DNA of 64,000 nt from Arthrobacter sp042667405 (GCF_042667405.1 NZ_JBHVAL010000001.1:496001-560000); one strand, 5' to 3'; shown: positions 42,320 through 51,452, counted from the first letter of the stretch. Program-made: numbers and translations. Notes: generated by a model not told the origin, from the letters alone.

Positions 42320-43672
42320 ATGGCTGCAGAAGACGCGACCACCGGCCGAAGCCCGGAACGCACCACCACACCCCAGCAAACGCGACGCGCCTTCGTTGTG
42401 GGCGGCAACCGCATTCCTTTCGCCCGTACCGGCGGCGCCTATGTGAAGTCCTCCAACCAGGACATGCTCACGGCAGCACTGGAGGGGTTGATTGCCAGGT
42501 TCGGACTGCAGGACGAACGCATCGGCGAAGTAGCTGCCGGGGCCGTCCTCAAGCACTCAAGGGATTTCAACCTCACCCGCGAGGCAGTCCTGGGTTCCGC
42601 CCTGTCACCGGAGACCCCTGCCTACGACCTCCAGCAAGCGTGTGCAACAGGCTTGGAGACCGTGATCGGCCTGTCGAACAAGATCAAGTTGGGGCAGATC
42701 GAGTCCGCCATTGCCGGCGGCGTGGACTCGGCATCAGATGCGCCTATCGCCGTAAGCGAGGGTCTCAGGGAAATCCTGCTCGACCTCAACCGCGCCAAGA
42801 CTCCGGTGCAGAAATTGAAGATCATCGGCCGCATCCGGCCCAAGGACCTGGCCCCGGATGCCCCCAACACCGGCGAGCCGCGGACGGGCCTGTCGATGGG
42901 TGAACACCAGGCCCTTACGACTGCGCAGTGGAACATCAGCCGCGAGGCCCAGGACGAGCTTGCCTTCAACAGCCACCGCAACCTTGCCGCCGCCTATGAG
43001 CGCGGGTTCTTTGATGACCTCATCACCCCGTACCGAGGCCTTAGCCGGGACTCGAACCTTCGCCCCGACACAACCCTGGAGAAGCTTGCAACCCTGAAGC
43101 CTGTCTTCGGCAAGAACCTCGGCTCCGAGGCGACCATGACCGCGGGCAACTCCACACCCCTGACCGACGGCGCATCGACAGTTCTGCTGGCAACGGAAGA
43201 GTGGGCGGACCACCACAAGCTGCCCAAGCTTGCCACAGTCCTGGACGGCGAAGCGGCGGCGGTTGACTTTGTCCACGGCAAGGACGGACTGCTGATGGCT
43301 CCCGTGTTCGCTGTTCCACGCCTGTTGGCACGCCACGGCCTGACATTTGAGGACATTGACTTCTTTGAAATCCACGAGGCCTTCGCCGGGACTGTCCTGA
43401 GCACCCTGGCCGCGTGGGAAGACGAAGAATTCGGCCGCAACCGCCTCGGGCTCGATGGCGCGCTGGGCAAAGTCGACCGGGCCAAGCTCAACGTCAATGG
43501 CTCATCGCTGGCTGCAGGCCATCCGTTTGCGGCTACCGGCGGTCGGATCGTGGCTTCCCTTGCGAAGATGCTCCATGAAAAGGGAACTGTTGACGGGCGC
43601 CCGGCACGCGGCCTGATCTCGGTTTGCGCAGCAGGCGGCCAGGGTGTTGTCGCGATTCTGGAAGCAGCATAG
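42320..43672 (+). CDS. Acetyl-CoA C-acyltransferase (FadA2/FadI-like thiolase)
   Basis: 450 residues. Nucleophilic Cys in QQACATGLE, the HEAFAG motif (FEIHEAFAG), GHPFAATGGR and a complete C-terminal SVCAAGGQG (second Cys present, unlike the thiolase at 9326). Cleaves 3-ketoacyl-CoA to acyl-CoA and acetyl-CoA. ATG at 42320 with a strong ribosome site. First gene of an operon with a FabG4-type reductase and a MaoC hydratase; M. tuberculosis has fadA2 with fabG4 and htdX as remembered. Confidence 0.92.
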   Translation: MAAEDATTGRSPERTTTPQQTRRAFVVGGNRIPFARTGGAYVKSSNQDMLTAALEGLIARFGLQDERIGEVAAGAVLKHSRDFNLTREAVLGSALSPETPAYDLQQACATGLETVIGLSNKIKLGQIESAIAGGVDSASDAPIAVSEGLREILLDLNRAKTPVQKLKIIGRIRPKDLAPDAPNTGEPRTGLSMGEHQALTTAQWNISREAQDELAFNSHRNLAAAYERGFFDDLITPYRGLSRDSNLRPDTTLEKLATLKPVFGKNLGSEATMTAGNSTPLTDGASTVLLATEEWADHHKLPKLATVLDGEAAAVDFVHGKDGLLMAPVFAVPRLLARHGLTFEDIDFFEIHEAFAGTVLSTLAAWEDEEFGRNRLGLDGALGKVDRAKLNVNGSSLAAGHPFAATGGRIVASLAKMLHEKGTVDGRPARGLISVCAAGGQGVVAILEAA

Positions 43673-43681
43673 GAGAACTCA

Positions 43682-45022
43682 ATGACAGACAAGTACACAC
43701 AGCTCGTCAGCCAGGGCCTGGGCAGGAATGTTGCGAAGAAGCTGGGCTTGCCCCAGCCCGTGGAGCTGCGACGGTACAAGCCAGGCGCACCGCTGGTGAC
43801 CGGGCCGGTCCTGGTCAGCGGTGACAGCGCAGGAAGCGACGACGTCGCCACCACCCTTCTTGGCTGGGGACTGGATGTTCGAAGGAATGCCCTCCCCAAG
43901 GAAAAGCTGGGAGCCATCATCCTGGTGCTGGACGCCGTGCAGCATCCGGAGGACCTCTCCAAGACCGTCCTCGCGGCGGCAGCTTCCCTTCGTGACCTCG
44001 CACCGAATGCCCGGGTGATCACCATGTCCCGGGCACCGCAGTCCGCACCCACGCCTGCCTCGGCGGCTGCCCGCCAAGGCATCGATGGACTCCTGCGTTC
44101 TTTGGCCAAGGAATTGCGGGCGGGAGCGACAGCCAACGGGATCCTCCTCGACGACGACCTCGCAACCACCAGCCCGTCGGCACTTGGCGCCTTGCGTTTC
44201 TTCCTTTCGGGCCGCTCGGCCTACGTGGACGGACAGTTCCTGACCGTCTCGTCGGCCTCGGGAGTACTGCCCACGGACTCCGACAGGCCCTTGGCAGGCA
44301 AGGTCGCGGTTGTTACCGGAGCAGCCCGGGGGATCGGGGCGGCCATTGCCCGCACCCTCCACCGGGACGGCGCAACAGTGGTCGTGGTCGATATCCCGGC
44401 CGCCGGGGAGCACCTGGCAGCAGTGGCCAACGAAGTCAGGGGCACCGCACTGCAGCTGGACATCAGTCGGGCCGACGCCGGGCACCGGATCATCGAACAC
44501 TCCGTGGAACGCCATGGGCGCCTGGACATCGTGGTGCACAACGCCGGCATCACCAGGGACAGGCTCCTTGCAAACATGGACGAGGGCAGATGGCAGTCCG
44601 TCATCGCGGTCAACATCGCCGCCCAACTGCGGATCAACGAGGCACTTCTGGCATCCGAACACTTCAGGGGTTCTCCGCGCATCGTGTCGGTGGCTTCCAC
44701 CAGTGGCATTGCCGGCAACAGGGGCCAAACCAATTACGGAGCATCAAAGGGTGGCGTGATCGGTATGGTCAGGTCCACTGCAGCCTTGCTGGAACCGTAC
44801 GGCGGAACCATCAACGCAGTCGCCCCGGGCTTCATAGAAACAGAGATGACAGCGAAGATGCCGTTTGCCATCAGGGAGGCTGCCCGGAGGCTGAATTCCT
44901 TGAAGCAAGGCGGCCAGCCGCAGGACGTGGCCGAAGCCATCGCCTTCCTCGCCAGTGATGCCGCCGGTGGCATCTCCGGAGAAGTGCTCCGGGTGTGTGG
45001 GCAACAGCTGGTGGGAGCATGA
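43682..45022 (+). CDS. fabG4: FabG4-type 3-oxoacyl reductase (high-molecular-weight SDR)
   Basis: 446 residues: an N-terminal flavodoxin-like Rossmann domain without catalytic residues (about 1-200) fused to an SDR domain with TGAARGIG, NAG and NYGASKGG (Tyr and Lys intact). This is the layout of mycobacterial FabG4, which prefers NADH and CoA substrates. In the beta-oxidation sense it would oxidise 3-hydroxyacyl-CoA; in synthesis it would reduce 3-oxoacyl-CoA. Start nine bases after the thiolase stop. Stop overlaps the next start (ATGA). Confidence 0.9.
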   Translation: MTDKYTQLVSQGLGRNVAKKLGLPQPVELRRYKPGAPLVTGPVLVSGDSAGSDDVATTLLGWGLDVRRNALPKEKLGAIILVLDAVQHPEDLSKTVLAAAASLRDLAPNARVITMSRAPQSAPTPASAAARQGIDGLLRSLAKELRAGATANGILLDDDLATTSPSALGALRFFLSGRSAYVDGQFLTVSSASGVLPTDSDRPLAGKVAVVTGAARGIGAAIARTLHRDGATVVVVDIPAAGEHLAAVANEVRGTALQLDISRADAGHRIIEHSVERHGRLDIVVHNAGITRDRLLANMDEGRWQSVIAVNIAAQLRINEALLASEHFRGSPRIVSVASTSGIAGNRGQTNYGASKGGVIGMVRSTAALLEPYGGTINAVAPGFIETEMTAKMPFAIREAARRLNSLKQGGQPQDVAEAIAFLASDAAGGISGEVLRVCGQQLVGA

Positions 45023-45942
45023 ACACTCCGCAACCAGTAGTTCTCGGGGAACTTCCCTCGCTGTCCCGGCTCTACGTCAACGCAGCAACGACGGCGGCGC
45101 GCCGCCGCGTCCTTGGCGCCACCACGGACGGCACCCGGCTGCCCGCGGTGAGCCACGAAGTGCATGGCGTCAGGGCCGACGTCGAAAACCTCACCGCCTA
45201 CCAGCACATGGTAGGGGAGACGGCCAGCGATACCCTCCCAAGCGGCTACGTCCATGCGCTGGCCTTCCCTGTGGCCATGAGCGTGATGAACCGGGACGAC
45301 TTCCCATTACCACTCCTGGGCATGATCCACCTCAGGAACCACGTGGAGCAGCGTGCCGGCATCCACTTCAGCGAAGCTCTGGACATCAGGTCGTGGGCAG
45401 AGAACATGACAGGTCATCGTGCGGGAACCCAACTGGATGTGGTGGCTGAAGTCCGTTCACATGGCGGCGGGGACCTGCTTTGGCGCGGGGTCTCGACCTA
45501 CCTGGCAAAAGGCGTGTTCCTCCCGGGCATCGACAAGCCGGGCGCACCTTCGGGATCCACGCCTGCCGATTTTTCGGCGCCGGATCCGACCGCCCTGTGG
45601 CAGCTCGGGCTGGAGACCGGGCGCTCCTATGCCACGGTCTCCGGCGATTTCAATCCCATCCATCTGAGCGTGCTCTCGGCCAAGGCCCTGGGAATGCGGG
45701 GGTCCATTGCCCATGGAATGTACTTGGCAGCCCGTGCCCTGGCCGACGTTGGAGCCGTCAAGTCGGAAGCATTCACCTGGGATGTGGCTTTCGAAGCACC
45801 CGTCTTCCTGCCAGCGAAAGTGGCTTTGGACATTGCCACCGTCCAGTCCGGCTCAGGTGCATGGGAACGCTCCGACTACGTGGCCTGGAACCCACGCAGC
45901 GGAAGGCGCCATTTCTTCGGGGCGGTATCGGCATTGCCGTAA
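45019..45942 (+). CDS. htdX: MaoC-family enoyl-CoA hydratase (HtdX-like)
   Basis: 307 residues, likely a double hot-dog fold. The hydratase 2 motif is complete in the C-terminal half: SGDFNPIH with GSIAHGMY about 15 residues later (Asp and His catalytic pair). HtdX-type dehydratases act on 3-hydroxyacyl-CoA/enoyl-CoA. ATG at 45019 overlaps the fabG4 stop. Last gene of the operon; two terminators follow. Confidence 0.9.
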   Translation: MNTPQPVVLGELPSLSRLYVNAATTAARRRVLGATTDGTRLPAVSHEVHGVRADVENLTAYQHMVGETASDTLPSGYVHALAFPVAMSVMNRDDFPLPLLGMIHLRNHVEQRAGIHFSEALDIRSWAENMTGHRAGTQLDVVAEVRSHGGGDLLWRGVSTYLAKGVFLPGIDKPGAPSGSTPADFSAPDPTALWQLGLETGRSYATVSGDFNPIHLSVLSAKALGMRGSIAHGMYLAARALADVGAVKSEAFTWDVAFEAPVFLPAKVALDIATVQSGSGAWERSDYVAWNPRSGRRHFFGAVSALP

Positions 45943-45967
45943 TTAACACCCCGGGATAACCAACAAG

Positions 45968-45991
45968 CGGCGCCCACCACGGTGGGCGCCG
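45968..45991 (+). terminator. Terminator of the thiolase-fabG4-maoC operon
   Basis: CGGCGCCCACC (45968-45978) and GGTGGGCGCCG (45981-45991) with a minimal loop, followed by TTTCC. Confidence 0.8.
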
Positions 45992-46007
45992 TTTCCAATA
46001 AACAAAC

Positions 46008-46037
46008 AAGGCCTGGAATCCGTGGATTCCAGGCCTT
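46008..46037 (-). terminator. Terminator of tRNA-Leu (minus strand)
   Basis: Perfect 14-bp inverted repeat, arms 46008-46021 and 46024-46037, just beyond the tRNA 3' end. Read from the minus strand it is followed by TTGTTTGTTTATT, a good U-rich tail. Confidence 0.88.
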
Positions 46038-46044
46038 GGTCTTG

Positions 46045-46127
46045 TGCGCGGAGGGGGACTTGAACCCCCACCCCCTTTCGAGGACTAGCACCTCAAGCTA
46101 GCGCGTCTGCCATTCCGCCACCCGCGC
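46045..46127 (-). tRNA. tRNA-Leu (anticodon GAG)
   Basis: 83-base class II tRNA on the minus strand, from GCGCGGG (5') to TCCGCGC plus discriminator A (3'). The anticodon stem CTAGC/GCTAG encloses loop TTGAGGT, giving anticodon GAG. A long variable arm and T-arm GGGGGTTCAAGTCCCCC are present. CCA is not encoded. Confidence 0.95.
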
Positions 46128-46390
46128 AGGTGGTGTTCGACCGGACGATTGAGTACCTTCCAGTACTTCATATTCCGCCGAAGCAGCGAGAGAAACTCTA
46201 ACACGGTTTCAGGTGCCTGAAAAATCGAGGACCGCAACCAGGCATCGACGTTTCCCAGGAAGACGTGGACACTGCGGATTCCCCACCCGGGGTCCAACTG
46301 ATGAGTAGGCTGAAGGTACACGGGACGGGCCGCGGGCAAGGCCCCGCGCGTCACCGGAACCTGCAGCCCAGCCACGCAAGGAGAGTTTCC

Positions 46391-47695
46391 ATGTCTGCCA
46401 TCCGCCCCGAAGACGAAGTTGTCAGGATCTGCCAGGAGCTCATCAGGATAGATTCCTCAAACTTTGGAGACGACACCGGGCCCGGCGAACGTGCAGCCGC
46501 AGAGTACACGGCCGGCCTGATCACCGAAGTCGGCCTGGAAGCAGAGATCTTCGAGTCCGCGCCGGGGCGGGCCAACGTCGTGACCCGCCTGGCAGGTGAA
46601 GATCCCAGCGCTGATGCATTGGTGGTGCATGGACACCTGGATGTAGTACCGGCGCTGAAGGACCAGTGGAGCGTGGACCCCTTCAGCGGCGAGCTGAAGG
46701 ACGGGCTCGTGTGGGGCCGCGGTGCTGTTGACATGAAGGACATGGACGCGATGATCCTCTCCGTCATGCGCGACTTCGCCCGGACGGGACGCAAACCCAA
46801 GCGCGACATCATTTTTGCGTTTTTTGCCGACGAAGAGGCCGGCGGCACGTACGGCGCCCGGTATGCCGTGGAACACCGCCGCGAACTCTTCGACGGCGCC
46901 ACCGAAGCGATCTCCGAAGTAGGCGGCTTCTCCGCCACCATCGGCGGCCAACGGACCTACCTGCTCCAGACGGCGGAGAAGGGCCTGTCCTGGTTGCGGT
47001 TGGTGGCGCACGGCCGGGCGGGACATGGCTCCCAGATCAACACCGACAACGCTGTTACCCGGCTGGCCGCAGCAGTTACCCGCATCGGCGAATACAAGTG
47101 GCCCGTGGAGCTGACGCCCACTACGCGGCAGTTCCTGGACGGCGTGACTGAACTGACCGGCGTCGAATTCGATGCCGACAATCCGGACATCCTCCTCAAG
47201 GAGTTGGGAACTGTGGCCCGCTTTGTCGGCGCCACCTTGCAGAACACTTCCAACCCCACGCTGTTGCGATCGGGCTACAAGCACAATGTCATCCCGGAAT
47301 CCGCCGAGGCCTTCGTGGATTGCCGGACCCTGCCGGGTCAGCAGGAGTTGGTGTTTGAGACCATCAAACAGCTGGCCGGCGACGGAATCGACATCAGCTA
47401 CGTCAACAAGGATGTTTCCCTCGAAGTGCCTTTCGCCGGCAACCTTGTTGATTCGATGATCGATGCCCTCCACTCCGAGGACCCCGGTGCCAAGGTCCTT
47501 CCGTACACACTCTCCGGCGGTACAGACAACAAATCCCTGAGCAAGATCGGCATTACGGGATACGGCTTCGCACCGCTCATGCTGCCCGACGAACTCGATT
47601 TCACCGGGATGTTCCATGGCGTCGACGAGCGGGTACCCGCGGAATCCCTGCAGTTTGGCGCCCGCGTGCTGAACACGCTGCTGAGCAACTACTAA
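46391..47695 (+). CDS. M20/M28-family zinc peptidase (ArgE/DapE/ACY1 type)
   Basis: 434 residues. Metal-binding motifs VVHGHLDVVPA, WGRGAVDMKDMDA and FFADEEAGG give the complete dinuclear zinc site of M20 peptidases; the dimerisation domain is inserted at about 190-310. Hydrolyses dipeptides or N-acyl amino acids; substrate unclear. ATG at 46391 follows AAGGAGAG; an upstream in-frame extension is not supported. Followed 28 bases later by an acyl-CoA dehydrogenase. Confidence 0.9.
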   Translation: MSAIRPEDEVVRICQELIRIDSSNFGDDTGPGERAAAEYTAGLITEVGLEAEIFESAPGRANVVTRLAGEDPSADALVVHGHLDVVPALKDQWSVDPFSGELKDGLVWGRGAVDMKDMDAMILSVMRDFARTGRKPKRDIIFAFFADEEAGGTYGARYAVEHRRELFDGATEAISEVGGFSATIGGQRTYLLQTAEKGLSWLRLVAHGRAGHGSQINTDNAVTRLAAAVTRIGEYKWPVELTPTTRQFLDGVTELTGVEFDADNPDILLKELGTVARFVGATLQNTSNPTLLRSGYKHNVIPESAEAFVDCRTLPGQQELVFETIKQLAGDGIDISYVNKDVSLEVPFAGNLVDSMIDALHSEDPGAKVLPYTLSGGTDNKSLSKIGITGYGFAPLMLPDELDFTGMFHGVDERVPAESLQFGARVLNTLLSNY

Positions 47696-47723
47696 GCGGC
47701 AACCGATCCAAGGAGGCGCTGCC

Positions 47724-48884
47724 ATGACTGTCGAAGAAATCCTGCCCGATACCCTCCTGGAACGCCTGCGAGGCCGGGCTGCCGGATACGACCAGAACAA
47801 CCAGTTCTTTCATGAGGACCTGGAGGAACTGGCGGCGGCCGGATACCTCACCTTGTTCGTCCCGGAGCACGACGGCGGAAAGGGACTCGGTCTCGAGGCG
47901 GTAGCTGCGTTGCAGCAGAGGCTCGCCACGGCTGCCCCGGCCACCGCTCTGGCGGTCAACATGCATTTGGTGTGGACCGGCGTCGCGCGCGTCATGGCGG
48001 ACAGGGGCGACAACTCGCTGGACTTCGTCCTCAAGGAAGCCGGGAAGGGCGAAATCTTCGCCTTCGGCATTTCCGAGGCCGGCAACGATTCCATGTTGTT
48101 CGATTCGGGCACCGTCGCCGAGCCGCTGCCTGACGGTGGTTACCGCTTTACGGGCCGGAAGGTTTTCACCAGCCTTTCGCGCGGATGGACCCGGTTGGGC
48201 ACCTTCGGCAAGGACCCTGACGCCAGGGACGGCGAAGGGGAACTGGTGTTCGGTTTCCTCCACCGCGACGAACCTGGTCACGAGACCTTAAGCGACTGGG
48301 ACACCCTGGGCATGCGTGCCAGTGCCTCGAACACTACGTTGCTGCATGGAGCCGTCATACCCGCGGAGCGTATCTTCCGGAAGTTGCCAGTAGGGCCAAA
48401 CCGGGATCTGCTGATCTTCTCCATCTTCGCGTGCTTCGAGACGTTGTTGGCGGCCGTGTACACGGGCGTCGCCGAGAGAGCCTTCACTTTGGCCGTGGAA
48501 AACGTGAAGCGCCGCGTCTCAGCTAAGCACGGGGGACGAAGCTACGCACAAGACCCGGATATCAGGTGGAAAGTAGCCGATGCGGCTTTGGCGATGGATG
48601 GCATCTACCCGCAGATATCGTCTGTGGCCCGCGACGTGGACAACCTTGTGGATCATGGTTCCCAGTGGTTTCCCAAACTTGTGGGCGTCAAATCCCGGGC
48701 CACGGAGAACGCACGTCACGTCGTCGACCTGGCCATTCGGGTAACTGGGGGATCGAGCTACTTCCGCGGCTCGGAGATGGAACGTTTGTACAGGGATGTC
48801 CTGGCGGGAATTTTCCATCCCTCCAACGACGAATCAGCGCACAACACTGTTGCCAGTGCCTGGCTGGGTCCCCTCGAGGGCTAG
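47724..48884 (+). CDS. Acyl-CoA dehydrogenase
   Basis: 386 residues, standard length. FAFGISEAGNDSMLFDSG and GRKVFTSLSRGWT correspond to the FAD/acyl-CoA-binding beta domain; AHNTVASAWLGPLEG ends the C-terminal domain. The usual catalytic Glu position cannot be fixed by eye. It is unlike the large dehydrogenase at 39410. Ribosome site AAGGAGG upstream of the ATG. Confidence 0.86.
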   Translation: MTVEEILPDTLLERLRGRAAGYDQNNQFFHEDLEELAAAGYLTLFVPEHDGGKGLGLEAVAALQQRLATAAPATALAVNMHLVWTGVARVMADRGDNSLDFVLKEAGKGEIFAFGISEAGNDSMLFDSGTVAEPLPDGGYRFTGRKVFTSLSRGWTRLGTFGKDPDARDGEGELVFGFLHRDEPGHETLSDWDTLGMRASASNTTLLHGAVIPAERIFRKLPVGPNRDLLIFSIFACFETLLAAVYTGVAERAFTLAVENVKRRVSAKHGGRSYAQDPDIRWKVADAALAMDGIYPQISSVARDVDNLVDHGSQWFPKLVGVKSRATENARHVVDLAIRVTGGSSYFRGSEMERLYRDVLAGIFHPSNDESAHNTVASAWLGPLEG

Positions 48885-48894
48885 CTGTCGGTTC

Positions 48895-49128
48895 CTAGAC
48901 GGTGCGCTGTACGGAGTAGACCTTGCGGCGCAACCAGAAACGACGTCCACCGCCCATGTAGAGCACGCTGCGTTCCAGTTCCCACTTGCCATACTCCGAA
49001 TGTTCGGCCAGTCGTTGCCTGGCGTCGGGGAGCGAATCATCAGGTCCCACTGTCAGTACGAGGTATTCGTACTGACGGGCGTAATCTCGTTGGCGCTCCA
49101 CGGAGCTGCCGGGAAATTGTTCTCTCAT
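48895..49128 (-). CDS. DUF5703 family protein
   Basis: 77 residues, MREQFPGSSVERQRDYARQYEY onward (quoted in part), with a conserved YLVLTVGPDDSLPDAR and basic C-terminus WLRRKVYSVQRTV. A small soluble protein found in Micrococcales with no known function. ATG at 49128 follows GGAGAGGG; the longer frame to 49197 is not used. Divergent from the next gene by 39 bases. Confidence 0.82.
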   Translation of the reverse strand: MREQFPGSSVERQRDYARQYEYLVLTVGPDDSLPDARQRLAEHSEYGKWELERSVLYMGGGRRFWLRRKVYSVQRTV

Positions 49129-49167
49129 CCCTCTCCATTTTCGTCTTTTTCCGGCTAACGTGAAGTC

Positions 49168-49416
49168 ATGAGCATCGATCCGCGTGTCGCGCTTCAATCA
49201 TTGACCGCCGCCCTGGAAGAACATCTGGCCGCCGCATCGGCACGACGCGGTGAGGGTGATCCTACCGTCGAAGCCGCATTCTTCGCCGTTGCTGACGCCT
49301 TCGAAGTCTACGAAGATGCCCTCTACGAGTCATTCTCCGAGGTCACGCCCCTCCAGGTATTCGACGACGAGGATGAGGACGACGACGACGAAGCGCTTGA
49401 GAGCGTGGACGACTGA
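49168..49416 (+). CDS. Small acidic hypothetical protein
   Basis: 82 residues: helical first half (LQSLTAALEEHLAAASARR), a conserved-looking AFFAVADAFEVYEDALYESF, and a run of Asp/Glu at the C-terminus. It is sometimes annotated as primosomal in related genomes, without evidence that can be seen here. ATG at 49168 in the short gap from the divergent DUF5703 gene. Two terminators follow. Confidence 0.75.
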   Translation: MSIDPRVALQSLTAALEEHLAAASARRGEGDPTVEAAFFAVADAFEVYEDALYESFSEVTPLQVFDDEDEDDDDEALESVDD

Positions 49417-49458
49417 ACTGTCCGTGAACTGAAATGTTGTTGAACTGAACATTATTCC

Positions 49459-49487
49459 AACCGGCCGCCATCGGCGGCCGGTTTTTT
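49459..49487 (+). terminator. Strong intrinsic terminator
   Basis: CCGGCCGCC (49461-49469) and GGCGGCCGG (49473-49481), extended by AA/TT, loop ATC, followed by six T's. Terminates the small acidic gene. Confidence 0.92.
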
Positions 49488-49521
49488 GTGCCCTGTTGCC
49501 GCCAGGTTTGTCCCCTTGCAG

Positions 49522-49542
49522 GCCCGGATTTCCGGGCTTTTT
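49522..49542 (+). terminator. Second hairpin terminator
   Basis: GCCCGGA/TCCGGGC (49522-49528 and 49531-49537) with a two-base loop followed by five T's. Short but well placed after the first terminator. Confidence 0.7.
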
Positions 49543-49590
49543 CATGTATGCCGATGGCACTCAAACACGTAGTGCCCCCGCCTCGGGCTA

Positions 49591-49651
49591 GGTACTCGCA
49601 CGTAGCACCAATGGGTAAAGCTGCGCAAACTTGAGTACCGACTACTGGTGC
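49591..49651. repeat. Interleaved inverted repeats in the EPS leader
   Basis: GGTACTC (49591-49597) is complementary to GAGTACC (49633-49639), and GCACCA (49605-49610) to TGGTGC (49646-49651). The two pairs interlock (A-B-A'-B'), compatible with a pseudoknot-type fold in the untranslated leader. Could be chance. Confidence 0.45.
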
Positions 49652-49717
49652 GCCCCTCTGCGGCCGAAGCTTCACTGATATGTAGGCAATGGACGGTCTG
49701 CGGAGAAGGCTGACAAA

Positions 49718-51391
49718 GTGAAAGTTCCAGTCGTGCGTTTAGGCAAGGCGGCAGCACCCAAGGGTGCAGGCCATGCCGCCGTGGGGACGGCCTTCCCAGC
49801 GGAACAGCTCATTGCCCACGTCAATCCGCCGATGTCTCCCTGGATTGACAAGTCCGTTGCTGCACAACGGACTGAAAAGGCGGGACTGGCGGCGCCCAGG
49901 CCGGATGTCACCCTGGACCTCGTGCCGCCAGTCACCCACCGCCGCTCACGCGTCAAACCTCCGCACGGGAACAGGCAGGACTGGACGCATTTTCTGATCA
50001 CCTGCTTGCGCGTTTCCGATACAGTCTGGGTTGCCGCCGCTGTTTCAGCCGGTTACGCGCTCAACACCGGAGGGTTGCCCTTCACTGCCGGGGATCCCGG
50101 TGTGCGCCAACTGACCCTGTTGCTGATCCTGGGGATGATCTGGCTCGCAGCCCTGGAGGTCTACCGGACACGGGATCCGAAAGTACTTGGGGTTGGTGCC
50201 GAGGAATACAAGCGGGTCCTGTCAGCCAGCTTCCGGGTGTTCGGCTTCCTGGCGATTGTCGCCGTCGTTTTCCGGGTGGAATCGGTGAGCCCCTACGTCC
50301 TGGTTTCCCTGCCCCTGGGCATCGTGGCACTGACCGGCAGCAGATGGAGCTTCCGCAGATGGCTGACCCATGAAAAGTCACGTGGACGCTGCCTGTCCCG
50401 CGCCATCGTGGTGGGGGAGCCACAGGATGTCCGGTACGTCATCAAACAGATCAACCGCAGGTCCGGTGCTCCCTACGACATCGTGGGCGCTTGCCTCCCG
50501 GGCGCCAGAAAGGGTGCCGTGCTGGTCGTCGACAAGGTCAGAGTCCCTGTCCTGTCGTCCCTGTACGGAATAGCCCACACCGTCCGCCAGACCGGGGCCA
50601 ACGCCGTAATTGTGGCAGGTCCTGTACCCGGCGGAAACCAGTTCATCAGGGAACTCGGATGGCGCTTGGAAGAAGACGCAGCCGAATTGGTCTTGGCGGC
50701 CACGCTGACCAACGTGGCCGGCCCGAGGATCCACTGGCGGCCGGTGGAAGGCCTGCCACTGATGCACGTGGACATTCCGCATTATTCGGGGGGCAAGCAC
50801 ACACTCAAACGTCTGATGGATATCGCGGTTTCCGCCCTTGCGCTGGTTGTCCTCTCACCCGCCTTGTTGCTCCTGGCGATAATCGTCAGCGCGGACAGTC
50901 CCGGACCGGTGCTTTTCCGGCAGGAACGGATCGGCAAGCAAGGCTCCACATTCCAGATGCTGAAATTCCGGTCCATGGTGGCTGACGCCGAGTCCCTCGT
51001 AAACGAGCTCGACAACCAGGACGAAGGAGCAGGCGTCCTTTTCAAGATCCGCAGCGACCCCCGCGTCACCACGTGTGGCCGATGGATGCGCAAGTACTCC
51101 CTGGACGAACTGCCACAGTTCTGGAACGTCCTGATGGGAAACATGAGCCTGGTGGGTCCACGCCCGCCGTTGGCGCGGGAAGTCAATGGTTACGAACGCC
51201 ATACCCACCGCCGGCTCCTGATCAAGCCCGGTATTACCGGGCTGTGGCAAATCAATGGACGGTCCGACCTTCCGTGGGATGAAGCGGTCCGGCTCGATCT
51301 CTACTACGTAGAGAACTGGTCCATCGCGGGGGACGTGATGATCATGTGGCGCACCTTCAGAGCCATGATCCGGCCATCGGGAGCCTACTAG
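49718..51391 (+). CDS. Undecaprenyl-phosphate sugar-1-phosphate transferase (WbaP-like, EPS initiation)
   Basis: 557 residues. N-terminal cytoplasmic ~95 residues, four to five membrane helices, a CoA-binding-like Rossmann region, another helix (LMDIAVSALALVVLSPALLL) and the catalytic C-terminal domain with the bacterial sugar transferase signatures KFRSMVADAE, KYSLDELPQFWNVLMGNMSLVGPRPP and PGITGLWQINGRSDL (quoted in parts). It transfers a sugar-phosphate to the lipid carrier, starting the repeat unit. GTG start at 49718 with GGAGAAGG eight bases upstream. First gene of the EPS operon. Confidence 0.93.
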   Translation: MKVPVVRLGKAAAPKGAGHAAVGTAFPAEQLIAHVNPPMSPWIDKSVAAQRTEKAGLAAPRPDVTLDLVPPVTHRRSRVKPPHGNRQDWTHFLITCLRVSDTVWVAAAVSAGYALNTGGLPFTAGDPGVRQLTLLLILGMIWLAALEVYRTRDPKVLGVGAEEYKRVLSASFRVFGFLAIVAVVFRVESVSPYVLVSLPLGIVALTGSRWSFRRWLTHEKSRGRCLSRAIVVGEPQDVRYVIKQINRRSGAPYDIVGACLPGARKGAVLVVDKVRVPVLSSLYGIAHTVRQTGANAVIVAGPVPGGNQFIRELGWRLEEDAAELVLAATLTNVAGPRIHWRPVEGLPLMHVDIPHYSGGKHTLKRLMDIAVSALALVVLSPALLLLAIIVSADSPGPVLFRQERIGKQGSTFQMLKFRSMVADAESLVNELDNQDEGAGVLFKIRSDPRVTTCGRWMRKYSLDELPQFWNVLMGNMSLVGPRPPLAREVNGYERHTHRRLLIKPGITGLWQINGRSDLPWDEAVRLDLYYVENWSIAGDVMIMWRTFRAMIRPSGAY

Positions 51392-51452
51392 TCACTGCAT
51401 GTACGGCCAGGTAACCAACGACCCTGCTACCAACACAGAATCCGAGTGGAAA

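Larger units (their letters stand above)
49417..49717. other. 301-bp intergenic region before the exopolysaccharide cluster
   Basis: Holds two hairpin terminators (49459-49487 and 49522-49542), then a leader of about 170 bases with several inverted repeats (GGCACT 49556-49561/AGTGCC 49571-49576; interleaved pairs at 49591-49651). The ribosome site GGAGAAGG (49702-49709) serves the first EPS gene. No promoter elements could be assigned with confidence. Confidence 0.7.

Noticed and set aside
46265..46390. Longer start for the M20 peptidase
   Set aside because: Upstream codons have no conserved features, and AAGGAGAG directly precedes ATG 46391.
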